Source of the DNA: Thermaceae bacterium
GTDB taxonomy: Bacteria > Deinococcota > Deinococci > Deinococcales > Marinithermaceae
Length of the DNA stretch: 64,000 nt
Direction of reading: 5' to 3'
Assembly (NCBI GenBank): GCA_027067955.1
Contig: JAMOUW010000063.1
Span: 46,504 to 110,503, forward strand
In this document: piece by piece, positions 42,445-50,506 of the stretch
How the letters are laid out: every line of letters begins with the position of its first letter
How positions within the stretch are numbered: the first letter of the stretch is position 1
Program-made: the position numbers and the translations under genes
Notes under the pieces: model-generated
The model's input: the letters and a program-made list of their open reading frames with translations, nothing else
Databases searched by the model: none
What the model was told of the DNA's origin: nothing

Positions 42445-43614
42445 TCAAAGTGAAAAATTATCCAGTACTCGCTTGGCGATTACTAGTTTGAGGATCTCGC
42501 TCGTACCCTCGCCGATGCGCATCAGGCGTACGTCGCGCCAGTAGCGCTCCACGGGGTAATCCTTGATGTAACCGTAGCCTCCCAGGACCTGGATGGCGGC
42601 GTCGGCGGCCCGGGTGGCGGCCTCGCTAGCGAACAGCTTCGCCTGGGCAGCGGCCAGGGTGTAGTCGCGCCCGGCATCCTTCAACTCAGCCGCCTTCAGG
42701 TAAAGGAGACGCGCCGCCTCCAGTTCGGTGCTCATTTCGGCGAGCTGGAACCCTATTCCTTCGAAGCGACCGATCGGTTTGCCGAACTGGCGCCGCTCAC
42801 CGGCGTAGCGGGCGGCGAACTCGAGCGCCGCACGGCCGATTCCCACGCTCAGCGCGGCTATGCCCACCCTGCCGCCGTCGAGCACCTTGAGCACGGTGTA
42901 AAAACCCCGTCCCCGCTCTCCCACCAGCGCGTCCGCTGGCAGGCGCAGGTCTTCGAAGACCAGCTGGGCGGTGTCGGAACTGCGCAGCCCGAGCTTGTCC
43001 TCCTTGCGTCCGATACTGAGCCCCGGTGCGCCCGCCTCGAAGACGAAGGTGCTTATTCCCCGGTGGGGTTTGCCTTCGGGGGCGGGGTCGGTGCGGGCGT
43101 TTATCACGTATACACCGGCTACCGAACCCTGGGTGATGAACTGCTTGGTTCCGTTGAGCACCCAGCCGTCAGCGGTTTTCTCGGCCCGGGTCCGCAGCGC
43201 TGCGGCGTCGGAGCCGGCGCCCGGCTCGGTGAGACCCCAGGCGCCCAGCCACTCGCCGCTCGCCATCTTCGGCAGATAGCGCTCCTTTTGCGTTTCGCTG
43301 GCATCGAGGAGCAGGTGGCCCGTGGCCAGGGAGTTGTGGCTGGCCACGGTGAGCCCCAGGCTGCCGTCGGCCCAGCCTATCTCTTCGATTATGCGGGCCG
43401 CGGTGCGCGTGGGCAGGCCCAGTCCCCCGTAGGCCTCGGGTATCTGCAGGCCGAAAACGCCCAGCCCGGCCAGCTCGGTTGCTATTTCGTAGGGGAACTC
43501 GCTGCGGGCGTCACGCTCGGCGGCGGTAGGGACGACCCGCTCGCTCAGGTAACTGGTAAGCGCACCCAGCAGGGCGCGTTCGTCGGCATTGGGTTCGAAC
43601 CACAACTCGGACAA
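42445..43614 (-). CDS. acyl-CoA dehydrogenase
   Basis: FAD enzyme forming enoyl-CoA from acyl-CoA in fatty- or branched-chain acid breakdown. The 389-residue protein has [15 protein letters not shown], the first signature [28 protein letters not shown], and the second signature with [20 protein letters not shown]. Glu in [14 protein letters not shown] is at the position of the catalytic base in short- and medium-chain enzymes. Nothing adjacent ties it to a particular pathway. Start ATG at 43614. Confidence 0.93.
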   Translation of the reverse strand: MSELWFEPNADERALLGALTSYLSERVVPTAAERDARSEFPYEIATELAGLGVFGLQIPEAYGGLGLPTRTAARIIEEIGWADGSLGLTVASHNSLATGHLLLDASETQKERYLPKMASGEWLGAWGLTEPGAGSDAAALRTRAEKTADGWVLNGTKQFITQGSVAGVYVINARTDPAPEGKPHRGISTFVFEAGAPGLSIGRKEDKLGLRSSDTAQLVFEDLRLPADALVGERGRGFYTVLKVLDGGRVGIAALSVGIGRAALEFAARYAGERRQFGKPIGRFEGIGFQLAEMSTELEAARLLYLKAAELKDAGRDYTLAAAQAKLFASEAATRAADAAIQVLGGYGYIKDYPVERYWRDVRLMRIGEGTSEILKLVIAKRVLDNFSL

Positions 43615-43679
43615 GGCGACCTCCGTAGCCTTAATATATCACTTTACAAGCTGCCGCCGAGAAAACGTTATATGGGGAC

Positions 43680-43707
43680 TTGCCCGCGCGGTGCAATATG
43701 CTATAGT
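43680..43707 (+). promoter_or_regulatory. promoter of the S1-domain gene
   Basis: TTGCCC (43680-43685), 16-base spacer, TATAGT (43702-43707), with TGC just before the -10. It lies 82 bases before the start codon, leaving room for a leader. Confidence 0.5.
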
Positions 43708-43716
43708 GACCCCATC

Positions 43717-43788
43717 GTGAGCGCGAAAAGCCTTGTCATAGGTTCCACCCGTCAGCGTACGGATTGCGCTCCATGGAGGAAGAACTGA
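43717..43788 (+). CDS. possible leader peptide ahead of the S1-domain gene
   Basis: GTG-initiated frame of 23 codons (SAKSLVIGSTRQRTDCAPWR in its middle) whose TGA stop ends directly before the ATG of the S1 gene. It lies within the predicted 5' leader. Its ribosome site is not obvious, so it may be chance; if translated it could couple to the S1 gene. Confidence 0.25.
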   Translation: MSAKSLVIGSTRQRTDCAPWRKN

Positions 43789-44169
43789 ATGAAGTATGAA
43801 GCAGGCAGTATCGTAGAGGGCCGCGTAACGCGGGTTATGGACTTCGGCGCCTTCGTTGAACTCCCCGGTGGTGAGTCGGGGCTGGTGCACATCTCCGAGA
43901 TCGCCCACGAGTTCGTCAAGAACGTGCGCGATTTTCTAAACGAGGGCGACATAGTCGAGGTCTTCGTTTTGGGGCGGGACGACAAGGGGCGGCTCGACCT
44001 GTCTATCAAAGAGCTCATGGAGAAGCCCGTAGATCCCCCCAAGCCCAGGCGCCTGCCGCGTCAGGCACCCGAGTTCGAGCACAAGCTCAAGAGCTTCATG
44101 CGCGGCTCCGATTCCGGCGGCGATACCGGCGGCGGCAAGAAGCGCGGCCGCGGCCGCAAGAAGCGCTAG
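43789..44169 (+). CDS. S1-domain RNA-binding protein
   Basis: Single S1 OB-fold protein of the YugI/GSP13 kind, which associates with ribosomes or mRNA. The 126-residue protein has the S1 domain at residues 5-75 (GSIVEGRVTRVMDFGAFVEL, GLVHISEIA, DKGRLDLSIKEL). A disordered basic tail follows, GGKKRGRGRKKR, suited to RNA contact. GGAGGAAGAAC stands before the ATG. It has its own promoter and terminator, so it is a single-gene unit. Confidence 0.88.
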   Translation: MKYEAGSIVEGRVTRVMDFGAFVELPGGESGLVHISEIAHEFVKNVRDFLNEGDIVEVFVLGRDDKGRLDLSIKELMEKPVDPPKPRRLPRQAPEFEHKLKSFMRGSDSGGDTGGGKKRGRGRKKR

Positions 44170-44188
44170 CTCTACCCCGGCCCGGTTA

Positions 44189-44212
44189 CGCCCCGCCTTG
44201 CGCGGGGCGTTT
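44189..44212 (+). terminator. terminator of the S1-domain gene
   Basis: Stem CGCCCCGC (44189-44196) with GCGGGGCG (44202-44209), loop CTTGC, then TTT. Moderately strong factor-independent terminator. Confidence 0.7.
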
Positions 44213-44272
44213 GCCTTGCGTGGCGGTTTAGAATCAGGGGTGTTGCAACACGTTGCGAAACGGAGGGTGACG

Positions 44273-45094
44273 ATGCCCAGAACGCTTGCTCTCATGGCGG
44301 TGTTCGGTCTGGCGCTCGCGGCCGCACCCCTGCGGCTCGCTACCACGACCAGCGTGAACGACTCGGGTCTGCTCGACGCCATCCTGCCCGGGTTCACCCG
44401 GGAAACCGGCGTAGAGGTGCAGGTGATAGCCGTCGGCACCGGCCAGGCGCTCGCCATCGCCGGCCGCGGCGACGCCGATGCGGTGCTGGTGCACGCCCCC
44501 GACCTGGAGGCGCGCTTCCTGCGCGCGGGAAAGGGAAAGGGTCACGCCTGTCTGGCCTACAACAATTTTGTAATCGCCGGTCCGGCTGCCGACCCCGCGG
44601 GTGTGGCGGCCGCCGAGAGCGCGCTGGACGCCATGCGCCGCATCTACCGGGCCGGGGCCACCTTCGTCAGCCGGGGCGACAACTCGGGCACCTACCACCG
44701 CGAGCGGGCGCTTTGGAAAGCCTGCGGATTGGAGCCGCGCGGGCGGGCCTGGTACCTGGAGTCGGGCAGTGGCATGGGGGCGACGCTCGCGCTCGCCGCC
44801 GAGAAGCAGGCGTATACCCTCACCGATCTGGGTACCTATCTGTTCATGCGCGACAAGGTGGACCTCGCCGACCTTTTTAACCGCCCCGAGCCGCTCTTGC
44901 TGAACCAGTACGGCTACATGGTGGTGAACCCCGAGCGTTTGCCGGGGGTCAACTACAAGGCCGCCTACCGGTTGCGCGCCTATCTGCTGCGCGATGACGT
45001 GCAAAGAGCCATCGGCGCCTACATGAAGGCGCGTTTCGGGCAGAGCCTGTTCAACCCGTTATTCGGCCGCTGCAAGGTGGAGGTGGTTCCTTAG
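44273..45094 (+). CDS. tupA: tungstate ABC transporter substrate-binding protein
   Basis: Periplasmic oxyanion-binding protein. The 273-residue protein has a signal peptide (LALMAVFGLALAAAP), then the TupA opening LRLATTTSVNDSGLLDAILP with the TTTS oxyanion loop. Further on are VQVIAVGTGQALAIAGRGDADAV and FVSRGDNSGTYHRERALW, all characteristic of TupA rather than ModA. The ATG at 44273 has GGAGGGTGA upstream. It is followed directly by the permease and ATPase genes. Tungsten is used by enzymes of many thermophiles. Molybdate cannot be excluded from sequence alone. Confidence 0.88.
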   Translation: MPRTLALMAVFGLALAAAPLRLATTTSVNDSGLLDAILPGFTRETGVEVQVIAVGTGQALAIAGRGDADAVLVHAPDLEARFLRAGKGKGHACLAYNNFVIAGPAADPAGVAAAESALDAMRRIYRAGATFVSRGDNSGTYHRERALWKACGLEPRGRAWYLESGSGMGATLALAAEKQAYTLTDLGTYLFMRDKVDLADLFNRPEPLLLNQYGYMVVNPERLPGVNYKAAYRLRAYLLRDDVQRAIGAYMKARFGQSLFNPLFGRCKVEVVP

Positions 45095-45742
45095 GTGACC
45101 GCCGGTTGGCCGGAGATCTGGGAAATAACCGGCCGCAGCCTGCGTGTGGCGGGCGCGGCCACGCTGCTTGCGGCCCTGGCCGGGCTGCCGCTGGGGGTTT
45201 GGCTGGGGGCGCGCCCGCGCCCCGGCGGACTCGCCGCCCAGGTGATTCTCTATGCCGGGATGGGGCTGCCGCCGGTGGTGGTGGGGCTCGTCCTTTATCT
45301 GCTATTTTCCCGCAGTGGCCCGCTGGGATGGCTGGGGTTGCTCTTCACCCCCACGGCCATGGTGCTCGCTGAGGCGGTGCTCGCCCTTCCTATGATTGCC
45401 GGTTTCACACTGGCGGCGGTGCAGGCGCGCGCCGCGGGGGTGCGGCGGCTGGTGCGCGGGCTGGGGGGCACGGAGCGCCAGGTGTTGGCCACTCTCTTGT
45501 GGGAGAGCCGCCGGCCCATCGTGGCGGCGCTGGCAGCGGGGTTCGGCGCGGCCGTTAGCGAGGTGGGCGCGGCCACCATAGTAGGCGGTGACATCCGCCA
45601 CCACACCCGGGTGCTCACCACTGCAGTGGTGCTGGAAACGCGTAAGGGTGATTTGGAAAGGGCGCTGGCGCTGGGGGCGGTGCTGCTGGGGGTGACTCTG
45701 CTGGTCACCGCGTTCCTGGTGGTTTGGGGGGAGCGGCGGTGA
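45095..45742 (+). CDS. tupB: tungstate ABC transporter permease
   Basis: Inner-membrane subunit of the importer. The 215-residue protein has five to six membrane segments and the ATPase-contact loop LVRGLGGTERQVLATLLWESR, then GAAVSEVGAATIVGGDIRHHTRVLTT, which is typical of TupB/WtpB-like permeases. The start is GTG at 45095, abutting the tupA stop with GGAGGTGG inside the end of tupA. Its stop overlaps the ATPase start as GTGA. Confidence 0.9.
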   Translation: MTAGWPEIWEITGRSLRVAGAATLLAALAGLPLGVWLGARPRPGGLAAQVILYAGMGLPPVVVGLVLYLLFSRSGPLGWLGLLFTPTAMVLAEAVLALPMIAGFTLAAVQARAAGVRRLVRGLGGTERQVLATLLWESRRPIVAALAAGFGAAVSEVGAATIVGGDIRHHTRVLTTAVVLETRKGDLERALALGAVLLGVTLLVTAFLVVWGERR

Positions 45743-46413
45743 TCAGGGCGGCGGGCCTGGTGCGGCGCTATCCGGGGTTTGAACTGGCCGTTGACAAAAT
45801 CGAACTCCCGCCAGGCCGGTTCGTGACCGTGATCGGGCCCAGCGGTGCGGGCAAGAGCACGCTGTTGCGCCTGCTCGCGGGCCTCGAGCCCCCCGACGAC
45901 GGTGGCGTGGAAGTGCGCGGCCGCGCAGTATTCCTCGACCAGGACCGCACCGTGCTCGAGCGCAGCGTCCTCGCCAACGCCGCCTTTGGTCTCCAGCTCC
46001 GGGGGGTACACCGGAAGGAGGCGGCGCGGCGGGTGAAGCCCTGGCTCGAGCGCGTGGGGCTGGCCGGCAAACTGAACCAGCCCGCGCAGTCGCTCTCCGG
46101 CGGCGAACGCGCCCGCCTGGCGCTGGTGCGGGCGCTCGCCACCGAGCCCGACGTGCTGCTCTTGGACGAGCCCGCTCAGGCGCTGGATCCGGCCAATGTC
46201 GCCCTCGTGGAAGACATTTTGCGTGAAGTGCACTCCCGGGGCCGCACCCTGGTGCTGGTCACCCACAACCTTTATCAGGCCCGGCGTCTGGGCGAGGAAA
46301 CCTGGTTCTTGCTGGGCGGGCGCCTGGTGGAAGCGGGCGCCAGCGAGCAGCTGTTCACGGATCCGCAGCGGGAGCAAACCCGGGCGTACGTCGCCGGTGA
46401 GATGGTTTACTAG
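45739..46413 (+). CDS. tupC: tungstate ABC transporter ATP-binding protein
   Basis: ATPase of the importer. The 224-residue protein has Walker A GPSGAGKST near residue 35, signature LSGGERARLAL near 124, Walker B VLLLDEPAQALD and H-loop VTHN. It lacks the C-terminal TOBE-like regulatory extension that ModC carries, as expected for TupC. The start is GTG at 45739, four bases inside tupB; an in-frame start further upstream would lengthen the overlap. Confidence 0.88.
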   Translation: MIRAAGLVRRYPGFELAVDKIELPPGRFVTVIGPSGAGKSTLLRLLAGLEPPDDGGVEVRGRAVFLDQDRTVLERSVLANAAFGLQLRGVHRKEAARRVKPWLERVGLAGKLNQPAQSLSGGERARLALVRALATEPDVLLLDEPAQALDPANVALVEDILREVHSRGRTLVLVTHNLYQARRLGEETWFLLGGRLVEAGASEQLFTDPQREQTRAYVAGEMVY

Positions 46414-46420
46414 GGTTAAG

Positions 46421-46765
46421 ATGCGACCGCGTGCGAAGTTTTGGCTGGAGACGGAAACGGGCGAATACCTTATGGGTCCACGCACGCTCAGGCTTTTGGA
46501 GGCGGTACACGCGGAGGGTAGCCTCAAGGCGGCAGCCCGCAGCGCCGGTTTCAGCTATCGTTCCGCCTGGGCGCGCGTAAAGCGGGTTGAAGCGGCCCTG
46601 GGTTTCAAGCTGATCGAGTCGTATTCGGGCGGCGAAGGGGGAGGGCGCAGCCGGCTCACTCCGGCCGCGCTCGAGTTCGTGAGGCGCTATCGCAGTTTCC
46701 TCGAAGAGAGCGAGCGCGGTTTGCTGCGGGTGTTTGCAGATATTTTTCCTGACCGAAAAAAATGA
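46421..46765 (+). CDS. ModE-like winged-helix regulator, DNA-binding domain only
   Basis: Probably senses or responds to molybdate/tungstate status and controls this operon. The 114-residue protein matches the N-terminal half of ModE: MGPRTLRLLEAVHAEGSLKA, then AARSAGFSYRSAWARVKRVE as the helix-turn-helix, and GGEGGGRSRLTPAAL in the wing. It ends without the two molbindin (TOBE) domains that bind oxyanion in ModE. How it senses metal is therefore open. It starts seven bases after tupC. Confidence 0.85.
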   Translation: MRPRAKFWLETETGEYLMGPRTLRLLEAVHAEGSLKAAARSAGFSYRSAWARVKRVEAALGFKLIESYSGGEGGGRSRLTPAALEFVRRYRSFLEESERGLLRVFADIFPDRKK

Positions 46766-47076
46766 ACTGGACGGCCCATCGGCCGGGCGCCACCGGATGA
46801 CGAGCCGCTGCCGCTGGCGGCATTTCGAGGGGCACGTATCCGCGGCGCCCCGGCGCCCTGGCACCCTACGCGGCTATAACGACCTGGGTGCGTTTCCGGC
46901 TGCCCGTTGTGATTAAGGCCGATTGGACAAAGGCTTATTAATCATTTTTGACATCTCTTTTACGCAAAATCGCGGAATCGGCGCATCCCGGCGGTTTTTA
47001 ATCCCCCAATTGGGGGTATGAAGCAGGTATATCCGGCAATAAACTACCCACTAAGGATGTTAGAGCAACGGGGGAA
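46766..47076 (+). promoter_or_regulatory. gene-free stretch ahead of the surface-protein cluster
   Basis: The first half is GC-rich with no feature I can name. The second half is AT-richer and contains TTTTTGACA (about 46948-46956) without a convincing -10 partner. The palindrome CCCCCAATTGGGGG (47003-47016) is followed by TATGAA and GGTATATCC. No gene is supported here. Confidence 0.4.
47003..47016 (+). promoter_or_regulatory. palindrome ahead of the surface-protein cluster
   Basis: Perfect 14-bp palindrome CCCCCAATTGGGGG in the context T-[palindrome]-TATGAA, closely matching the element ahead of the pilin gene. It lies 60 bases before the first gene of the cluster. Confidence 0.45.
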
Positions 47077-47601
47077 ATGAAGATCATGAAAGAGAATCGT
47101 TTTCTGTGGTTGTTGCTGTTTGCGGTTCTCCTGACGGCCTGGGCCGGACAGGAGGTGTTGCGCCTCGAGCTCAGCTCTTACCGCGTGGTGCAAACCACCA
47201 ACGAGAAGGGTGAAAAGGCAGAGGCGTTCTTGCCCGCGGTTAGTGCGGCTCCTGGAGAGGTGCTGGAGTGGCGCCTGCGGGCGGCAAACCTCTCCAAGAA
47301 GGTTCTGCACGACGTTTCCCTGGTTATTCCCATTCCCAAGGGAACGCGCTACCTGCCCGGCTCCGCTGCGGAGCTCCATCTCGATGACGAGATAAAGGTA
47401 CGACCCGAGTTCAGTTTTGATGGGGGGGCAACGTTCGCTTACCCCCCGTTGTTCAAAAAGGTAATCGTGGAGGAGAACGGCATCAAGAAAGAAAAGCGAC
47501 AGGAAGTCAAACCCGAGGAATACACCCACGCGCGCTGGTTGCTACCGGCGCTGGCTCCCGGACAGATCGTTAACGTACGTCTTCGCACTGTCGTGCGATA
47601 A
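47077..47601 (+). CDS. secreted DUF11-like small protein
   Basis: Exported protein of 174 residues (171 if it starts at 47086). A signal peptide (MKENRFLWLLLFAVLLTAWA) leads to one immunoglobulin-like beta-domain of the DUF11 kind: AAPGEVLEWRLRAANLSKKV, VIPIPKGTRYLPGSA, and the end LAPGQIVNVRLRTVVR. It is the first gene of the surface cluster, 18 bases ahead of the next. With a single repeat it could be a cap or pilot subunit for the longer proteins; this is a guess. Confidence 0.75.
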   Translation: MKIMKENRFLWLLLFAVLLTAWAGQEVLRLELSSYRVVQTTNEKGEKAEAFLPAVSAAPGEVLEWRLRAANLSKKVLHDVSLVIPIPKGTRYLPGSAAELHLDDEIKVRPEFSFDGGATFAYPPLFKKVIVEENGIKKEKRQEVKPEEYTHARWLLPALAPGQIVNVRLRTVVR

Positions 47602-47619
47602 AGAGGAGGCGTTAAGTAA

Positions 47620-50439
47620 ATGAAACGAACCACCTTATCCAAAGCACTCGTTCTGGCCCTGCTCTTCGTTATGGGCCTGGTTCTGGCCGCCGGTACGCCT
47701 GCGGGCACGGAGATCCGCAACCAGGCTTCGGCCAGTTACACCGACTCCGCCGGCCAGCCGCAGACGACCACCTCCAACGAGGTCGTCACCATGGTGCAGC
47801 CGGTATACGACTTCACCATCACCCCGAACGGCACCGAGGCCGCTCCCGGCCAGACCAAGACTGGCCTTCAAGGCGCGCCCGTCTACTTCAACTACACCGT
47901 AACCAATAACGGCAACACCCCCGACACCATCAACCTCACTGCGCCCCAGGGTAGCTCCGACGACTTCGACTTCGACAGTGTCAAAATCTACCTGGACACC
48001 AACTGCAACGGCACCATCGATCCCGGCGAAGCCGAGGTTTCCAGCGTCGATTTGAACGCTGACGAGTCCGCCTGCGTGATCGTTGAAGCGGTCATACCCG
48101 CGGGTGAGGCGGACGGTCATAAAGGGCACGCCAACCTGAGCGGCACCTCGGCGGGCGACAGCACCTTGACCGACAACGACAACTGGGCGGAAGCGGTTGT
48201 AACCAGCAAGGCGGTTCTCGACGCGGCCAAGAGCGCGAACCCCAGTGGCGAGGTCGCCCCCGGCGACACCATTGACTACAGCATCCAGGGATCCAACAAG
48301 GGCGGCAGCGCCGCGGGGGCCATCACCGGCGTAGCCACCGTGGACGGTACCGCCAAGGACGGTATCCTGATCAGCGACGAGATCCCCGCGGGCACCACCT
48401 ATGTCCTCGGCAGCGCCAGCGGCTCCGCCGGCGGCGGCACTACCAGCGTGATCTATATGGTTAACGGCTCCTGGACGGCCACCGAGCCCGGCACCGCTTC
48501 CGACGTCACCAAGGTCGGCCTGCTGATAGAGGGAACCGGCGCCTTCTTCCCGCAGGGCGCGCAATACCAGCTGAACTTCCAGGTGACGGTAAACGCCGGC
48601 ACCGCGGCCAACACCGCCATCGAGAACACCGCCACCGTGGAATTCGACGCCGACGGTGACGGTAACGGCGGCGGCACGGGTGAAGAGGTAGACTCGAACA
48701 CCACCTCCAACCCCGTTGCCGCGGTCTACGAAGTGGCCAACGGTCCGCAGGACGATCCCGACTCGGACGGCACCGGTTTCACCAGTACCTATACCGACCC
48801 GAGCGGCAATACCTGGAACTACAGCGAAACCACCGACACCACCGACCCGCGTGACGACGACGCCGAAACCATCACCGACGACGTGTACGGCGGTGACACC
48901 GTATTCTTCCCCTTCACCCTCGAGAACAACGGCAATACCCCCGACAGTTACGACCTTTCGTTGAACATAGTCGACCCCGACACCACCGACGGCGCGGATC
49001 CCAGCACCTGGACGTGTCAGGTCATGGCCAGCGACGGCACCACCCCTATCTCCGGCTCCATCGGCCCGATCAACCCCGGTGATAGCTTCGACTACGTCGT
49101 CAAGTGCTCCATCCCCGCCGACTACGAAGAAACCGGCGGCAGCGACGCTGCCCACATTGAAGTGACCGCCACCTCGGAAGGCGATCCCAACGTCTCCAAC
49201 AAGGTGACCGGCATCGTCACCGACGTGCAGTCCGGCTACGGGGTGGATGCGGCCGACCACGGCAACTCGAACGACAACGACCCGAGCAACGACAACCCGC
49301 CTGCCCAGAGCGCCGATCCCGGCGACACCGTCACCGTTCCCTTTGACGTTACCAACACCGGCCACAACCCCGACACCTACGATCTCACCACCGATCTCCC
49401 GACCGGCTGGGGCGGCACCGTATACCCCGATAGCGACTGCGACGGCCAGATGGACGACCCGGCCCCTGCTCCGGTAGCCGACACCGGTCTGCTCAACGAG
49501 GGTGAGACTGCCTGCTTCGTTCTCGTCGTGGACGTGCCCGACGACGAGTCGCCGGTAGATCTCGACGGCAACCCCGGCACCACCGACGACAACGTCAAGA
49601 TCACCGCCACCTCCAACGCCGACCCCAGCGTCACCGATACCATCTCCACCGATGTCGAGGTCAACGCCGTATCCGACCTTGATTTCTCCCCGGACCGCAA
49701 CGGTACGGTTACCAGCCCGGGAACCATCGTGTACACCCACACCGTTACCAACAACGGTAACGAAGACGCGAGCGTAACCTTCTCCCAATCCGGCTCCACG
49801 CATCCGACCTGGACCTACCAGATATCCACCGACGGAGGTAACACCTGGACCGATGTCGGCTCGGCTTCCGCTATAACCCTCGCTCCGGGCGCCAGCCAGG
49901 ATGTCCAGGTGCGCGTCATCGTTCCCGACGGCGAGCCCATCGGTGCGATCGACACCAATCAGATCAGCGCGAACGCCACTTACACCAACGCGCCCGCCGA
50001 CAGCGCCAGCGTGACCGATACCACCACCGTGGTGGGCGGTGACCTGCGCGTCGAGAAGAAGGGTGAGACCTGCGCCGATGCATCCTGCACCAACGTGACC
50101 AGCGCCGATGCCAGCGAGGCCAAGCCCGGCGAGTACATCCACTACACCGTGACCGCCAGCAATATTGGCACCGCCGACCTCAAGAAGGTGATCGTCTCCG
50201 ATCCGCTGCCGGGTCACACCGACTTCGTCAGCGTCTCCGCCAGCACCAGCGTCTCCGGCGCCCAGGTGCTCTTCTCGACCGACGGCACGACCTGGTCCAC
50301 CAGCGCCCCGACGTCGCTTTCCGCGGGCCAGGCGGTGTTCGTTGCCCTGGACAGCGACAGCAACGGCACCATCGACGACAGCGATCTGCTTCCTCCGGGA
50401 GAATCGATAACGCTGGAGTTCACTGTCCAGGTTCAGTAA
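47620..50439 (+). CDS. large DUF11-repeat surface protein
   Basis: Exported protein of 939 residues: signal peptide (MKRTTLSKALVLALLFVMGL ... LAAG), then TPAGTEIRNQASASYTD, an opening shared with the next large protein. Several immunoglobulin-like repeats follow with the DUF11/CARDB pattern, e.g. APVYFNYTVTNNGNTPDTIN, VFFPFTLENNGNTPDSYDLS and VTVPFDVTNTGHNPDTYDLT. The last repeat is GEYIHYTVTASNIGTADLKK with IVSDPLPGHTDFVSV. It is strongly acidic and rich in Thr, Asp and Asn, with few Cys. No sorting motif or membrane anchor is seen at the C-terminus. A cell-surface or S-layer-associated fibre is likely. Confidence 0.85.
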   Translation: MKRTTLSKALVLALLFVMGLVLAAGTPAGTEIRNQASASYTDSAGQPQTTTSNEVVTMVQPVYDFTITPNGTEAAPGQTKTGLQGAPVYFNYTVTNNGNTPDTINLTAPQGSSDDFDFDSVKIYLDTNCNGTIDPGEAEVSSVDLNADESACVIVEAVIPAGEADGHKGHANLSGTSAGDSTLTDNDNWAEAVVTSKAVLDAAKSANPSGEVAPGDTIDYSIQGSNKGGSAAGAITGVATVDGTAKDGILISDEIPAGTTYVLGSASGSAGGGTTSVIYMVNGSWTATEPGTASDVTKVGLLIEGTGAFFPQGAQYQLNFQVTVNAGTAANTAIENTATVEFDADGDGNGGGTGEEVDSNTTSNPVAAVYEVANGPQDDPDSDGTGFTSTYTDPSGNTWNYSETTDTTDPRDDDAETITDDVYGGDTVFFPFTLENNGNTPDSYDLSLNIVDPDTTDGADPSTWTCQVMASDGTTPISGSIGPINPGDSFDYVVKCSIPADYEETGGSDAAHIEVTATSEGDPNVSNKVTGIVTDVQSGYGVDAADHGNSNDNDPSNDNPPAQSADPGDTVTVPFDVTNTGHNPDTYDLTTDLPTGWGGTVYPDSDCDGQMDDPAPAPVADTGLLNEGETACFVLVVDVPDDESPVDLDGNPGTTDDNVKITATSNADPSVTDTISTDVEVNAVSDLDFSPDRNGTVTSPGTIVYTHTVTNNGNEDASVTFSQSGSTHPTWTYQISTDGGNTWTDVGSASAITLAPGASQDVQVRVIVPDGEPIGAIDTNQISANATYTNAPADSASVTDTTTVVGGDLRVEKKGETCADASCTNVTSADASEAKPGEYIHYTVTASNIGTADLKKVIVSDPLPGHTDFVSVSASTSVSGAQVLFSTDGTTWSTSAPTSLSAGQAVFVALDSDSNGTIDDSDLLPPGESITLEFTVQVQ

Positions 50440-50449
50440 GAAACCAGCG

Positions 50450-50479
50450 CCTCGCGCGGCGGCGTGCCGCCGCGCGAGG
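50450..50479 (+). terminator. strong hairpin between the two DUF11-repeat genes
   Basis: Perfect 13-bp arms CCTCGCGCGGCGG (50450-50462) and CCGCCGCGCGAGG (50467-50479), loop CGTG. No T tract. It likely causes partial termination or protects the upstream mRNA, giving more of the 939-residue protein than of the next two. Confidence 0.6.
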
Positions 50480-50506
50480 GTGCTTCCGATGGGGGCGATC
50501 TTGAGA

